Shown here: positions 9,237-17,762 of the stretch, piece by piece
Layout of the letters: every line of letters begins with the position of its first letter
Position numbering within the stretch: the first letter of the stretch is position 1
Assembly (NCBI RefSeq): GCF_031326225.1
Contig: NZ_CP133720.1
Span: 4,402,001-4,466,000 of the forward strand
Direction: 5' to 3'
From: Undibacterium cyanobacteriorum
GTDB taxonomy: Bacteria; Pseudomonadota; Gammaproteobacteria; Burkholderiales; Burkholderiaceae_D
DNA length: 64,000 nucleotides
Notes under the pieces: generated by a model
The model's database searches: none
Seen by the model: only the letters and a program-made list of their open reading frames with translations
Told to the model about the DNA's origin: nothing
Made by a program: the position numbers and the translations under genes

Positions 9237-11189
9237 TTGATTCGCGCCACGCTACTCAGCCTCGCTTGTATCTTTGCAAGCCCAGCCGTCACTTACGCGA
9301 GTGACAAAACAATTCCTATTGAGAACTTTGTTCTTGAGGATCAATACTCGCAACCAAAGCTGTCACCAGACGGCAAGTTTTTAGCGCTGGTGGTTCGAAT
9401 GCCGATCAAAGATCGATACGTTCCTACCATCGTTGTCTACTCTCTTCCAGACATGAAGCAACAAAGTGCTGTCCGTATGCCTGTCTTCGAAGTCCCATCG
9501 CAGCTCATGTGGGCTTCGAACACCCGCCTCATCGTCACCAAAGCAAAAGAAGTTGGATCAGCGGAACAACCCTATCTTACTGGTGAAGTGTTTGCGATGG
9601 ACTACAACGGCGAGCATCAAGATTACTTGTTCGGCCATGACATGTTGACGAGCTATCGACACGCGCGTTACGACGATACTGGTTCATATGCGATTCTCTC
9701 CGGCACGCCGAACAAGAAGAATGGTCATATTTATGTGACGGCGCACACTTGGAAAGGTGAAAACACGACGTTTTATGACATCGATGCGAAGAGCGGTTTT
9801 CGTAAGTTAGTAGCGAAAATCGACTTACCCGATGCAACCTTCGTACTTCAAAACAACGGCGTGGCTCGTTTTGCCTATGGTTCGGACAAAGAAAATTTTC
9901 TAGTACTGTACAAATACAACGATGCAAAAGACGATTGGGTAAAAGTCGACCGTGATGATGACAATGGCATTCTTTCACCATTTGGCTTTACTGAAGATGA
10001 CAAGGAGTTCTACGCTTTTTATCGCGCTAATGGTGCACCTCCAAAATTAGTTCGGCAAAATCTGGAGACTGGTGCACGTACTGTAATATTTGAAAGTCAG
10101 GATGGATCCCTCGACATTTCCATGGAGAGCTACCGTTCTGATCTACCCTTCCTGTGGGCGAGTAATGTTGGTATCCCAAAGCCACTCTACCTTGATCCTA
10201 ACTCTGCTGAGGCAAAGCAACATCAGTTGCTGAGCTCCAAGTTCGCAGGAAATTTCGTGCGCTTTATCAATTACACCGAAGATGGAAGCAAACTCTTATT
10301 TTCTGTCGAAAGTGATCGCGAGCCAGGCTCATATTTTATCTTCGACAAAACAACAGGCCGAGCCTACCCTCTCTTCGCCAACCGCGAATCGCTCGATCCG
10401 GATCGTATGTCCGAACGTCGTCCTATCACTTACACCAGCCGCGATGGCTCGAAAATCCATGGCTATCTGACGACGCCTAGAGACCACAATCCAGCGAAAA
10501 AGATGCCACTCATTGTTTTACCACATGGCGGTCCGCACGGTATATATGACGATTGGTTCTTCGATACCAATGCGCAGTTCTTAGCAAGCCGTGGATATGG
10601 GGTGTTACAAGTCAATTTCCGAGGTTCAGGAGGCCGGGGGCAAGCCTTTGAGCGCTCGGGTTATCGCAAGTGGGGTTCCGAGATACAAGACGACATTCTT
10701 GATGGAGTTCAATGGGCAATCAAAGAGGCGAACGTTGATGCTGACAGGATGTGCACCTTCGGCGCCAGTTTTGGCGGCTATTCAGCGTTGATGTTGACTG
10801 TACGTGAGCCTAATTTATTTAAGTGTGCGGTTGGGTACGTGGGTGTGTATGACCTCAATCTGATGTTCACTTCTGAGGAAGCAAAAAATCAAAGATTCCT
10901 CGCAACCATGACACGTTATCTTGGCACTGACAAGGAACAACTCGACGCATTCTCACCTGCAAAACATGCCGCCCAGATCAAGGTGCCTGTTTTCTTGGCC
11001 CACGGCATGGATGATACACGCGCTACTTTTAATCATGCTGAAGCGATGCGTGCAGCGCTGATCAAAGTCGGACGTCCGCCTGAATGGATGGCGGTTCCAA
11101 ACGAGGGTCATGGTTTTTATAACACTAAAAACCGAATGGAGTTCTATCAACGTTTGGAGGCTTTCTTAGCCAAGCATTTAGGCCAATAG
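9237..11189 (+). CDS. Secreted S9 family prolyl-oligopeptidase-like serine peptidase
   Basis: A 650-residue protein with signal peptide (cut near residue 21, after VTYA). An N-terminal beta-propeller-like part (about 30-390) is followed by the alpha/beta-hydrolase catalytic domain. The triad is Ser511 in GASFGGYS, Asp592/593 in HGMDDTRA, and His625 in NEGHGF. Enzymes of this group trim oligopeptides, often as dipeptidyl or acylaminoacyl peptidases, in the periplasm. The start is a TTG at 9237 with a strong GGAGG eight bases upstream; the ATG inside that ribosome site leads to a stop after three codons. It is divergent from the M28 gene and followed by a terminator. Confidence 0.95.
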   Translation: MIRATLLSLACIFASPAVTYASDKTIPIENFVLEDQYSQPKLSPDGKFLALVVRMPIKDRYVPTIVVYSLPDMKQQSAVRMPVFEVPSQLMWASNTRLIVTKAKEVGSAEQPYLTGEVFAMDYNGEHQDYLFGHDMLTSYRHARYDDTGSYAILSGTPNKKNGHIYVTAHTWKGENTTFYDIDAKSGFRKLVAKIDLPDATFVLQNNGVARFAYGSDKENFLVLYKYNDAKDDWVKVDRDDDNGILSPFGFTEDDKEFYAFYRANGAPPKLVRQNLETGARTVIFESQDGSLDISMESYRSDLPFLWASNVGIPKPLYLDPNSAEAKQHQLLSSKFAGNFVRFINYTEDGSKLLFSVESDREPGSYFIFDKTTGRAYPLFANRESLDPDRMSERRPITYTSRDGSKIHGYLTTPRDHNPAKKMPLIVLPHGGPHGIYDDWFFDTNAQFLASRGYGVLQVNFRGSGGRGQAFERSGYRKWGSEIQDDILDGVQWAIKEANVDADRMCTFGASFGGYSALMLTVREPNLFKCAVGYVGVYDLNLMFTSEEAKNQRFLATMTRYLGTDKEQLDAFSPAKHAAQIKVPVFLAHGMDDTRATFNHAEAMRAALIKVGRPPEWMAVPNEGHGFYNTKNRMEFYQRLEAFLAKHLGQ

Positions 11190-11209
11190 ACTCTGACTCT
11201 AGATTCATC

Positions 11210-11241
11210 AAAAAGGGCACTTCGATTGAAGTGCCCTTTTT
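11210..11241. terminator. Bidirectional intrinsic terminator
   Basis: A perfect 13-bp stem, AAAAGGGCACTTC at 11211-11223 and its complement at 11228-11240, closes a four-base loop. A- and T-runs flank it on both sides. It separates the S9 gene from the converging TonB receptor gene. Confidence 0.93.
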
Positions 11242-11258
11242 ATTTGGATGACGCAAGA

Positions 11259-13370
11259 TTAGAACTTATAGTTCGCTGTCACGCGCAAGGCCCTTGGCGA
11301 ACCCGGCGTGATATTGTTATTGCTGTTGGCAGAGGCCCAATAGGCTTTGTCTGCGAGATTTTCAACATTCAATTGCAAACGTAATTTGGCACTCACATTG
11401 TAAAAGGCTGCGGCATCGACGCGTGTGAAGCTCGGCAAGATCACCGTATTGTCGGTCGATGGATAGATTTCACCGCGATAAATCACTCCCAAGCCTAAAC
11501 CCCAATGCGCGTTGACATCATAGCGATTCCACACTGAGGCACTTTGCTTCGGCACGTTCGCCAATTGCGCACCGGCTAACACCGTTGCTGATTGAGTCCG
11601 AGTGATTTTCGCATCTTGATAAGCATAAGCACCCGTCACGCTCCAGGCTGGTGTCAAATTACCGGTTACTGACAACTCCACGCCCTTACTCCGTTGACCA
11701 TCGACCAAAATCGTTTTCGTCGAATCAGTCGGATCGGTGATCGCTACATTGCTGCGATCGAGTTGATAGACCGCAGCACTCAAACTCAAGTCTTTCAAAG
11801 CATCCCACTTCACACCAAGTTCGAGATTTTTGAATTTCTCAGGATCGAAAGTTTTGTTGGTCACGGTCAAGGAAGCCAATTGGTCCCCAGCACGTGGTAC
11901 ATAGGCAATGCTGTAACTTCCGTAAATCGACCAATCAGTGCTTGGTTTAAAGACGATGCCGAAGCGTGGTGATACTGGTGTATCGGTCACTTGAATATTG
12001 TCATTGGTGCGACGATTCAAGTAATCCACCGCAAAACGGTCGCGGCGCAAACCGATCACTGTTTGCCATTGTGGACTCCATTCAATTTGGTCTTGCACAT
12101 AAATACCGCTGGTATCGACGACACCGTAATTATTGGCATCGGTCGCGCTTTGGCGGAACACGACTTGATTCGTATAGGGTGTTGCGATCGGTACGCTGAT
12201 CGAAGTCGCGTTGATACCCACGCTAGGGAAATAACCCGTGTTGCGGAAGTTCTCTGTCTTTTGTTGGCCAAATTCGATTCCAGCCAGGATCTTGTGTTTG
12301 ACGGCGCCGGTATTCGTCTCAAAAACGAGGTCAGTTTGATTGAAGAAGTTGGTCCGCTGTGTTGCATTGTTATAGGCGCTCAGTGCTACCGTTTGGCCAT
12401 TGCTACTCACCGCCCCTGGAAATACGTTCTGATAGAACTTATCGTAGTTCGCATAACGAGTGCGATTGCGCATAGTGATGCCACCACCGAAGTCATGATC
12501 GATATACGAAGTCAGTGCATCGACACGCGACCAAGTCGGACTCATCTCGGCATTACCGAAGAAAGTCGACGCATCGACTGCCAAGGGGCGTCCTTTGTAA
12601 GATGGCACACCGCGGTCCGCAGTGCGGTCATCGCGGAAGTGTTCGTAACCCAATAAAACACTGGTATTTTCACCAGCGCGGATGGCCAAGGTCGGGTTGA
12701 TGCCAGCACGATTCAAACTAAAGCCGTTACGATAACTCTCAGAGTTTTCCGCCATGGCTGTAACACGGAAAGCGAAATTCTGATCCAGCGCACGACCTAC
12801 ATCGGCTGTAGCACGACGATTATTCCAGGAGCCCAAGGTCAAGCCGACTTCCGCGATGGGTGTCCATTGCGCTTGCTTGGTGACACGGTTAATCACGCCA
12901 CCCGCACCACCACGTCCAAAAATCATAGCGTTTGAGCCCTTCAAGGCTTCCACACTTTCGATATTGTAAAAGTCACGGTAGTACTGCACATCATCACGAA
13001 TTCCATCGACGAAGAAATCACCGGTGGAACTATTGCCACGGAAAATTGCCGTGTCGCGATTTCCTTCGCCTTGCGCTGTCACTACACCTGGTACGTAGCG
13101 AATCACATCGGCCATGCTTTGCATCGCTTGATCACGCATTTGCTCTTGTGTCACCACGGTGATCGCTTGTGGAGTGTCACGTAACAATGTATCGGTCTTG
13201 GTCGCGGTACTGGATTGTTTCACCACGTACTTGGCTTCTTTATCGCTAGTCACTTGGATTTCAGGCAATTTGGTTTCTTGCTTGTCACTCGACTGCGCAT
13301 ACGCTGCGGGGAAACTGACGACCAACATCAATGGCAAGCTACGGAGGATAAAACGTGGGGAGTTTTTCAT
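11259..13370 (-). CDS. TonB-dependent siderophore receptor
   Basis: A 703-residue outer-membrane receptor. It has a signal peptide ending AAYAQ, a plug domain from about 55 to 170 (DTPQAITVVTQEQM, DVIRYVPGVV, FVDGIRDDVQYYRDFYNIE, GSNAMIFGRGGAGGVIN) and a 22-strand barrel ending in aromatic Phe (VTANYKF). The GRGGAGGVIN and DVQYYRD wording matches the FhuA/Fiu-like catecholate or hydroxamate receptor group that imports ferric siderophores with energy from TonB-ExbBD. A Fur-like box lies 71 bases upstream of the start (13441-13455), so iron repression is likely. No siderophore biosynthesis or inner-membrane transporter gene is nearby. Confidence 0.95.
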   Translation of the reverse strand: MKNSPRFILRSLPLMLVVSFPAAYAQSSDKQETKLPEIQVTSDKEAKYVVKQSSTATKTDTLLRDTPQAITVVTQEQMRDQAMQSMADVIRYVPGVVTAQGEGNRDTAIFRGNSSTGDFFVDGIRDDVQYYRDFYNIESVEALKGSNAMIFGRGGAGGVINRVTKQAQWTPIAEVGLTLGSWNNRRATADVGRALDQNFAFRVTAMAENSESYRNGFSLNRAGINPTLAIRAGENTSVLLGYEHFRDDRTADRGVPSYKGRPLAVDASTFFGNAEMSPTWSRVDALTSYIDHDFGGGITMRNRTRYANYDKFYQNVFPGAVSSNGQTVALSAYNNATQRTNFFNQTDLVFETNTGAVKHKILAGIEFGQQKTENFRNTGYFPSVGINATSISVPIATPYTNQVVFRQSATDANNYGVVDTSGIYVQDQIEWSPQWQTVIGLRRDRFAVDYLNRRTNDNIQVTDTPVSPRFGIVFKPSTDWSIYGSYSIAYVPRAGDQLASLTVTNKTFDPEKFKNLELGVKWDALKDLSLSAAVYQLDRSNVAITDPTDSTKTILVDGQRSKGVELSVTGNLTPAWSVTGAYAYQDAKITRTQSATVLAGAQLANVPKQSASVWNRYDVNAHWGLGLGVIYRGEIYPSTDNTVILPSFTRVDAAAFYNVSAKLRLQLNVENLADKAYWASANSNNNITPGSPRALRVTANYKF

Positions 13371-13723
13371 AGGGTTCTCACTTCAATCGCAAAATTAGGA
13401 GAGCGGAAACAAAGCCAGCTCGATTAAATGCAATTATAAATGAGAATTATTCGCATTTGCAAGTAGAGTGATTTTCTTTGATGCATTGCCTTGCGCCACA
13501 TCAAGAAACCTCACTGAGCGATTAGGTAAATACCGCCCTATTGCTGGCGAAGCGCACGGTGACTTGTTCTTTGTGGATTTAAGCGGGAATCGTGAACATT
13601 CAGGACAATTGCCGCCTTGAACCGCAAATGAGATGGAAATGAAACTTAACTTTTATCAAACAAAGCGCTGTTTTTGCCACATTTAAAGCACCGTTGAATA
13701 AAAAAGCGTAAAATCGTTTCACT
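13371..13723. other. Divergent upstream region of the TonB receptor and DUF1877 genes
   Basis: Apart from the Fur-like box at 13441-13455 I see no gene, terminator or clear repeat in these 353 bases. Confidence 0.55.
13441..13455 (-). promoter_or_regulatory. Fur-like operator upstream of the siderophore receptor
   Basis: TGAGAATTATTCGCA matches the 7-1-7 Fur core TGATAATNATTATCA at all but three of the 14 fixed positions, and lies in an AT-rich stretch 71 bases ahead of the receptor start. With Fe-Fur bound it would block transcription in iron-rich medium. Confidence 0.65.
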
Positions 13724-14278
13724 ATGAAAACATTTATCCGCTTCCTTTTCCTTGCATGCTTATCGCTCGTGGCGCACGGTTTTGCCTCTGCGGAAATGCG
13801 TATGAGCATGGTGGCGGTCGGCGCCAAACAAGTACCCGATCTCAAACGTAGCCAACGCACTTTGGAACAGGTGCTTTTCAAAAGTTCGCCATCCAATACG
13901 CTCAATATCGGGACTTCTTGGCATGCGATTCATTATCTGATTACGGGAAAAACCTCAAGCCCGAGCCCTGGCGCGGGTGAAATTATTTTCGGTGGGACTG
14001 AGATTGGCAATGACTTAGGTTTTGGCCCCGCTCACCTGTTCACGCCTGAAGAAGTCAAATCGATTGCTGAGGCCTTACAAAATTATCCTCTCAAGAACTT
14101 CACTGCTCGATACGACGTGAAGCAAATGCAGGCCAGCAAGATCTATCCAGAAAACTGGCTCAAAGAAGGTGATGTTGGAAGAGCTCGTTTGCTCGACTAC
14201 TTCCAACAAATTCTAACTTTCTACAACAATGCGGCCAAGAATGGCCAAGCCGTTGTTTTCGTCGTGCATCAGAAATAA
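13724..14278 (+). CDS. DUF1877 family protein with a signal peptide
   Basis: A 184-residue protein. Residues 24-184 match the DUF1877 (YfbM-like) pattern: MRMSMVAVGAK, then LNIGTSWHAIHYLITGK, IIFGGTEIGNDLGFGPAHLFTPEEVKSIAEAL, and a short C-terminal tail. Function is unknown. What is odd is the N-terminal MKTFIRFLFLACLSLVAHGFASA, a clear signal peptide; most relatives are cytoplasmic and begin at the MSM motif. So this copy probably works in the periplasm. It stands alone between the receptor and a converging mutarotase gene. Confidence 0.8.
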   Translation: MKTFIRFLFLACLSLVAHGFASAEMRMSMVAVGAKQVPDLKRSQRTLEQVLFKSSPSNTLNIGTSWHAIHYLITGKTSSPSPGAGEIIFGGTEIGNDLGFGPAHLFTPEEVKSIAEALQNYPLKNFTARYDVKQMQASKIYPENWLKEGDVGRARLLDYFQQILTFYNNAAKNGQAVVFVVHQK

Positions 14279-14348
14279 AACTGGTCCAGCACTTCTCGCT
14301 TACTCGGCTGCATCGGTTGCATCTGATACTCAGATGTTCAGTGAGTTA

Positions 14349-15170
14349 CTAACGGGGTATCCACACCATGCGTTGCATGCCTTGCCATTGACGTCCGGGC
14401 TCTAACATCACCGGCCGCATAATACTCGCGGCCTCTACACAGACATAGCGTTGATAACCGCCCTCTTCCATATCGGGCAGTTGCGCCCCTTTCTCGGCAC
14501 CAGGGTTCCACACCACAGCATCGACAAAACCCGTTTGACAAATGCGAAGCTGTTGGTGAGACTGCGCGATCACAATTGGTTCACTCACATTGGCATAGAT
14601 GCGATCGATCTCACCTTCAATGTGCAGTAGCTCTTGCTCCTGACGACAGTCATTTTGTCCAGTGACAGTATCACGATAAAGACTAGAAGCGAGTCCATGA
14701 ATACCGGTTTTAGCAATATCATCGACGCGAAAATAGGTGTGCAAGGCGGTCGTAAATTGAAAGGCAGTATCGCCTGTATTACTGACACTAAAATCTAATT
14801 GCAAAGTGTCGGCCGCAACCGTCACCGTCAATTCGAGTCGAAACACATGTGGCCACAACATCAGGCGTGCAATGTTCTCTTGCAGCTCAAAAACAGCTTG
14901 TCCAGCGCCTTGTTCCGTTTGTCCGCAACGTACTAATTTCCACTGAGCGTTTCGGGCAAAACCATGCTTAGGCAGCACGCCCATACCCGAAAATTGTGGG
15001 AAAACAATAGGTACGCCACCGCGTATCGCCGCGCCTTCGACGAATTCGGACTTCTCACTCAAAAATAATTGCTCAGTCCCGCCAGCAGGCCGCCAAGAGC
15101 AGACATGAGCGCCATACTCAAAAATCTCAGCAATCGCACCATCCGCGGCAATGACAGATATTTTTTGCAT
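14349..15170 (-). CDS. D-hexose-6-phosphate mutarotase-like protein (YeaD family)
   Basis: A 273-residue aldose-1-epimerase fold protein. Family features include GAHVCSWRP, RGGVPIVFPQFSGMG, LPKHGFAR, a central beta-rich region with ALHTYFRV, and VVWNPGAEK then YVCVEAA, which carries the conserved Glu. The group interconverts alpha and beta anomers of glucose-6-phosphate-type sugars in the cytoplasm. The start ATG at 15170 has AAAGGAC eight bases upstream; an in-frame TTG at 15203 precedes that ribosome site and is not favoured. It converges with the DUF1877 gene. Confidence 0.9.
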   Translation of the reverse strand: MQKISVIAADGAIAEIFEYGAHVCSWRPAGGTEQLFLSEKSEFVEGAAIRGGVPIVFPQFSGMGVLPKHGFARNAQWKLVRCGQTEQGAGQAVFELQENIARLMLWPHVFRLELTVTVAADTLQLDFSVSNTGDTAFQFTTALHTYFRVDDIAKTGIHGLASSLYRDTVTGQNDCRQEQELLHIEGEIDRIYANVSEPIVIAQSHQQLRICQTGFVDAVVWNPGAEKGAQLPDMEEGGYQRYVCVEAASIMRPVMLEPGRQWQGMQRMVWIPR

Positions 15171-15372
15171 AAACTGAGGTCCTTTCAGTGGAAATGGAGA
15201 CAAATTAACAATTGCCGAGCATTGTAAAGCCTCGCCTCCCAGATTTCGACCATTGACACCGCGATTTTTGCATTCTGTCGCGATGTCACTGCAATTGCCA
15301 AGCGCTTCACGTAGACTTCAGGCTTAAGAAATCCACATTCACGGATAACATACTTTTGGACAGGGGGCAGAT

Positions 15373-16620
15373 ATGTTGAAACGTTTAACCATCACTTCAG
15401 CGATTCTTTTAGCTTTTGGCGTTGCTGTCAGCGGCTGCGAAATCAGCATCAACGACAATAGCATCAAAGGAAGTGGCAAGATCATTAGCGAGAATCGTCA
15501 AGCCAGTAATTTTGAAATGGTCACCAACAACTCTCCGTTCAATGTCTTGGTCATCGTCGATGGCAAGAATAGTGTCGAGGTCGAAGGTGACGACAATTTT
15601 GTACGCGAAGTGGAAACCAGCGTTGAAGATGGCAGCTTGGTGATTCGCAATAAACGCCGTGGCAGCTATCACTTCTCTTGGGGTAACACACCGACTACGA
15701 TCAAAGTCCATGTCAGCAACCTGACAAAGTTCATCAACTCTGGCAGTGGCGACGCTGAATTGCGCCAACTGCGCAATGAGAAGTTCGAATTGATCAACGA
15801 GGGCGCGGGCGATATTCAAGCAAGCGGCGCAACCAATGAACTGAACTTCCGCGCTTCCGGTAGCGGCGATGCCAATCTGCGCCAGTTGTTGGTCAAAAAA
15901 ATCGACCTCGAAATGAATGGCTCCGGTGACACAGAATTGGGTGACGTAGGACAAAGTTTCACTGCCCGTTTAAGTGGCAGTGGTGACCTTCACGTCGCCA
16001 AACTTCATAGCGAAAATAGCAAAGTGACGATTAACGGTTCGGGTGGCGCTACTTTGCGCGGCAGCACCAAGAATCTTGAAGTCGAGATGTCTGGCTCGGG
16101 CGATTTATCAGTCGACGAGATTCAAGCAGAAGTCACGGAAATCAATATGTCTGGCCCCGGTGAAGCAAGTTTAGTCGGCGAAACCAAACAGTTGCGTTTG
16201 AAGGCCAGTGGCTCGGGCAATCTCGATGCGACTCGCTTGAAAATCGGTGTTGCAGATATCCGCAACACCGGTCCTGGCGACATGAATTTCAAAGTCATCA
16301 AAGGTAGTTTGGTGGCCGATGTCAGTGGTTCCGGTGACTTCGATGCAGACTTGGCCGATGCGGAAAAAATTGAAATCGTTGCCGACGGTGCAGGAAGCGT
16401 AACTTTGCGTGGTAGCGCGAAGAAGCTGAATGCCACTTTGAACGGTTCAGGCGATTTGCATGCGTCTAACCTTTTGCTGGAACTCGCCTCTGTCAAAGTG
16501 AATGGACCTGGCGAAGCGAACGTGAATGTCAAGGCGGCCAACGCGAGTGCGGATCAATCCACCATCAAAAATGGTTCACGCATGGTGACCATTGACCGCA
16601 ATGGCGTGGTAAAAGAATAG
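15373..16620 (+). CDS. Lipoprotein with DUF2807-type beta-solenoid repeats
   Basis: A 415-residue lipoprotein: lipobox AVSGC with Cys22 as the lipidated residue. Residues 30-120 look like the head of a DUF2807 (adhesin-like, head GIN) domain: GSGKIISENR, FNVLVIVDGKNSVEVEGDD. From residue 124 to 377 the chain consists of thirteen consecutive repeats beginning GSGD, GAGD, GPGE or close variants, strictly alternating 20 and 19 residues; a partial fourteenth follows. Such a layout predicts a right-handed beta-solenoid standing off the membrane. DUF2807 proteins are usually about half this length. Role unknown; adhesion or envelope scaffolding is a guess. It ends at a shared terminator. Confidence 0.88.
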   Translation: MLKRLTITSAILLAFGVAVSGCEISINDNSIKGSGKIISENRQASNFEMVTNNSPFNVLVIVDGKNSVEVEGDDNFVREVETSVEDGSLVIRNKRRGSYHFSWGNTPTTIKVHVSNLTKFINSGSGDAELRQLRNEKFELINEGAGDIQASGATNELNFRASGSGDANLRQLLVKKIDLEMNGSGDTELGDVGQSFTARLSGSGDLHVAKLHSENSKVTINGSGGATLRGSTKNLEVEMSGSGDLSVDEIQAEVTEINMSGPGEASLVGETKQLRLKASGSGNLDATRLKIGVADIRNTGPGDMNFKVIKGSLVADVSGSGDFDADLADAEKIEIVADGAGSVTLRGSAKKLNATLNGSGDLHASNLLLELASVKVNGPGEANVNVKAANASADQSTIKNGSRMVTIDRNGVVKE

Positions 16621-16685
16621 GCATCAACAAGCGATCAAAATCTGTTTTGCTTCGCTTGAGCTTGCAAGTGGCGAGCTACAAAAAC

Positions 16686-16722
16686 AAACGCCAGCTTGAT
16701 GCATTTCAAGCTGGCGTTTCTT
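16686..16722. terminator. Bidirectional intrinsic terminator
   Basis: A perfect 14-bp stem, AAACGCCAGCTTGA at 16686-16699 and its complement at 16706-16719, closes a six-base loop. T-rich flanks occur in both directions. It separates the solenoid lipoprotein gene from the converging TlpA gene. Confidence 0.9.
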
Positions 16723-16739
16723 CTTAAGGTGCAAAAAAA

Positions 16740-17234
16740 CTAGAGACCCAAAGCTGCACGAATCTTGGCTTCGATTTCAGCCGTGTCCTGTGCTTTAAAG
16801 CCGCGATGGGTATAGATCAACTTACCATCACGTCCTATCAAATAACTGCTTGGCATACCTTTTACGTCGTACTGCGTTGGCACAGTGCCTACACTATCAA
16901 ATGCAATCATGAAGTCAGCCTGATTCTTCTTCAAAAAAATCATGGCATCGTCACGCGTTTTATCGACGTTAATAGCAATAATTTGCAAGCCGTTTGCAGC
17001 GTACTTCTTCTGCAGCTCGTTCATGAAAGGGAAGGATTGTTTACAAGGACCGCACCAAGACGCCCAAAAATCGACATACACCACTTTGCCCGCATTTTCT
17101 CGCAGACTCACCTTCCCTTGTTGCGTCGGCAGTTCGAACCCCAATTGTTTTGGCTCCTGCGCCATACTCAAGGACGCACTTCCCAACAGTCCTGCCGCCA
17201 GCATGCTCATACTGAGCAAACGAAAAAATTTCAT
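16740..17234 (-). CDS. Periplasmic TlpA/ResA-like thiol-disulfide oxidoreductase
   Basis: A 164-residue thioredoxin-fold protein. A signal peptide (MKFFRLLSMSMLAAGLLGSA, cut near 25 at SMA-Q) is followed by an AhpC/TSA-Redoxin domain. The redox motif WCGPC covers 60-64 inside VYVDFWASWCGPCKQSFPFM, and the cis-proline motif is KGMPSSYL. It is probably a reductant of periplasmic disulfides, as in cytochrome c maturation. The ATG at 17234 has AAAGGAATGCC upstream; the longer frame to 17294 has no such site. Nothing in the neighbours shows a client protein. Confidence 0.92.
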   Translation of the reverse strand: MKFFRLLSMSMLAAGLLGSASLSMAQEPKQLGFELPTQQGKVSLRENAGKVVYVDFWASWCGPCKQSFPFMNELQKKYAANGLQIIAINVDKTRDDAMIFLKKNQADFMIAFDSVGTVPTQYDVKGMPSSYLIGRDGKLIYTHRGFKAQDTAEIEAKIRAALGL

Positions 17235-17317
17235 GGCATTCCTTTCGTAAAATCGTTCTCTGCATGCTAGCACGATTATGGGAAGCAAAAACAAGGCTTA
17301 CAATTTGAAACAGAAGC

Positions 17318-17725
17318 TTAGAAACGACTCAAGCGGTAATGATGTTTGAGCACCAGCCTTGTCGCGGCGATCAAGCTATTCAAGCCCAACAACAAGCCCG
17401 TTAATGAAAACTGCGGAACCAACCAAATCTGTCCACGTGGAGGCTGCACTTGGGTGCAAGCGGTGATGACGGGTGCCACCCACTCAGCTTCGGGCGTGAC
17501 GTCGAGCAAAACGTCGCCATCAGAATTGGTGTGTACATAAATTTCCCCACCGTGAATGAGGCGCAAACAAATACCCTGCCCCGTGGTGGGTTTATTGCCA
17601 ATCAATTTTTGTAACTCTTGATTATTGAGTTCCATCCATCCTTCCAGCTCGGTAATCGTCTCAAATGGCAACCACGGATACTCAGGAAGGGCATCTGCAT
17701 CGGATGTGTTTTCAAAATTCTTCAA
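17318..17725 (-). CDS. Small protein of unknown function with C-terminal hydrophobic segment
   Basis: No family recognised. The 135-residue frame begins at a TTG at 17725, preceded by GAGTGAAGT; an in-frame stop lies just upstream, so no earlier start is possible. It is acidic at first (DADALPEYPWLPFETITELEGWMEL), has a beta-rich middle, and ends with a hydrophobic stretch FSLTGLLLGLNSLIAATRLVL and basic HHYRLSRF, which could be a tail anchor. It lies 37 bases downstream of the TraB/GumN gene on the same strand and may be cotranscribed. Moderate confidence that it is expressed. Confidence 0.55.
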   Translation of the reverse strand: MKNFENTSDADALPEYPWLPFETITELEGWMELNNQELQKLIGNKPTTGQGICLRLIHGGEIYVHTNSDGDVLLDVTPEAEWVAPVITACTQVQPPRGQIWLVPQFSLTGLLLGLNSLIAATRLVLKHHYRLSRF

Positions 17726-17762
17726 ACTTCACTCTTTTCCAAAAACGGCGGTCACCACCAAC

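Noticed and set aside
11991..12656. Long plus-strand open frame of 221 codons opposite the TonB receptor gene
   Set aside because: It is the antisense shadow of a clear receptor gene, has no ribosome site and no family resemblance.
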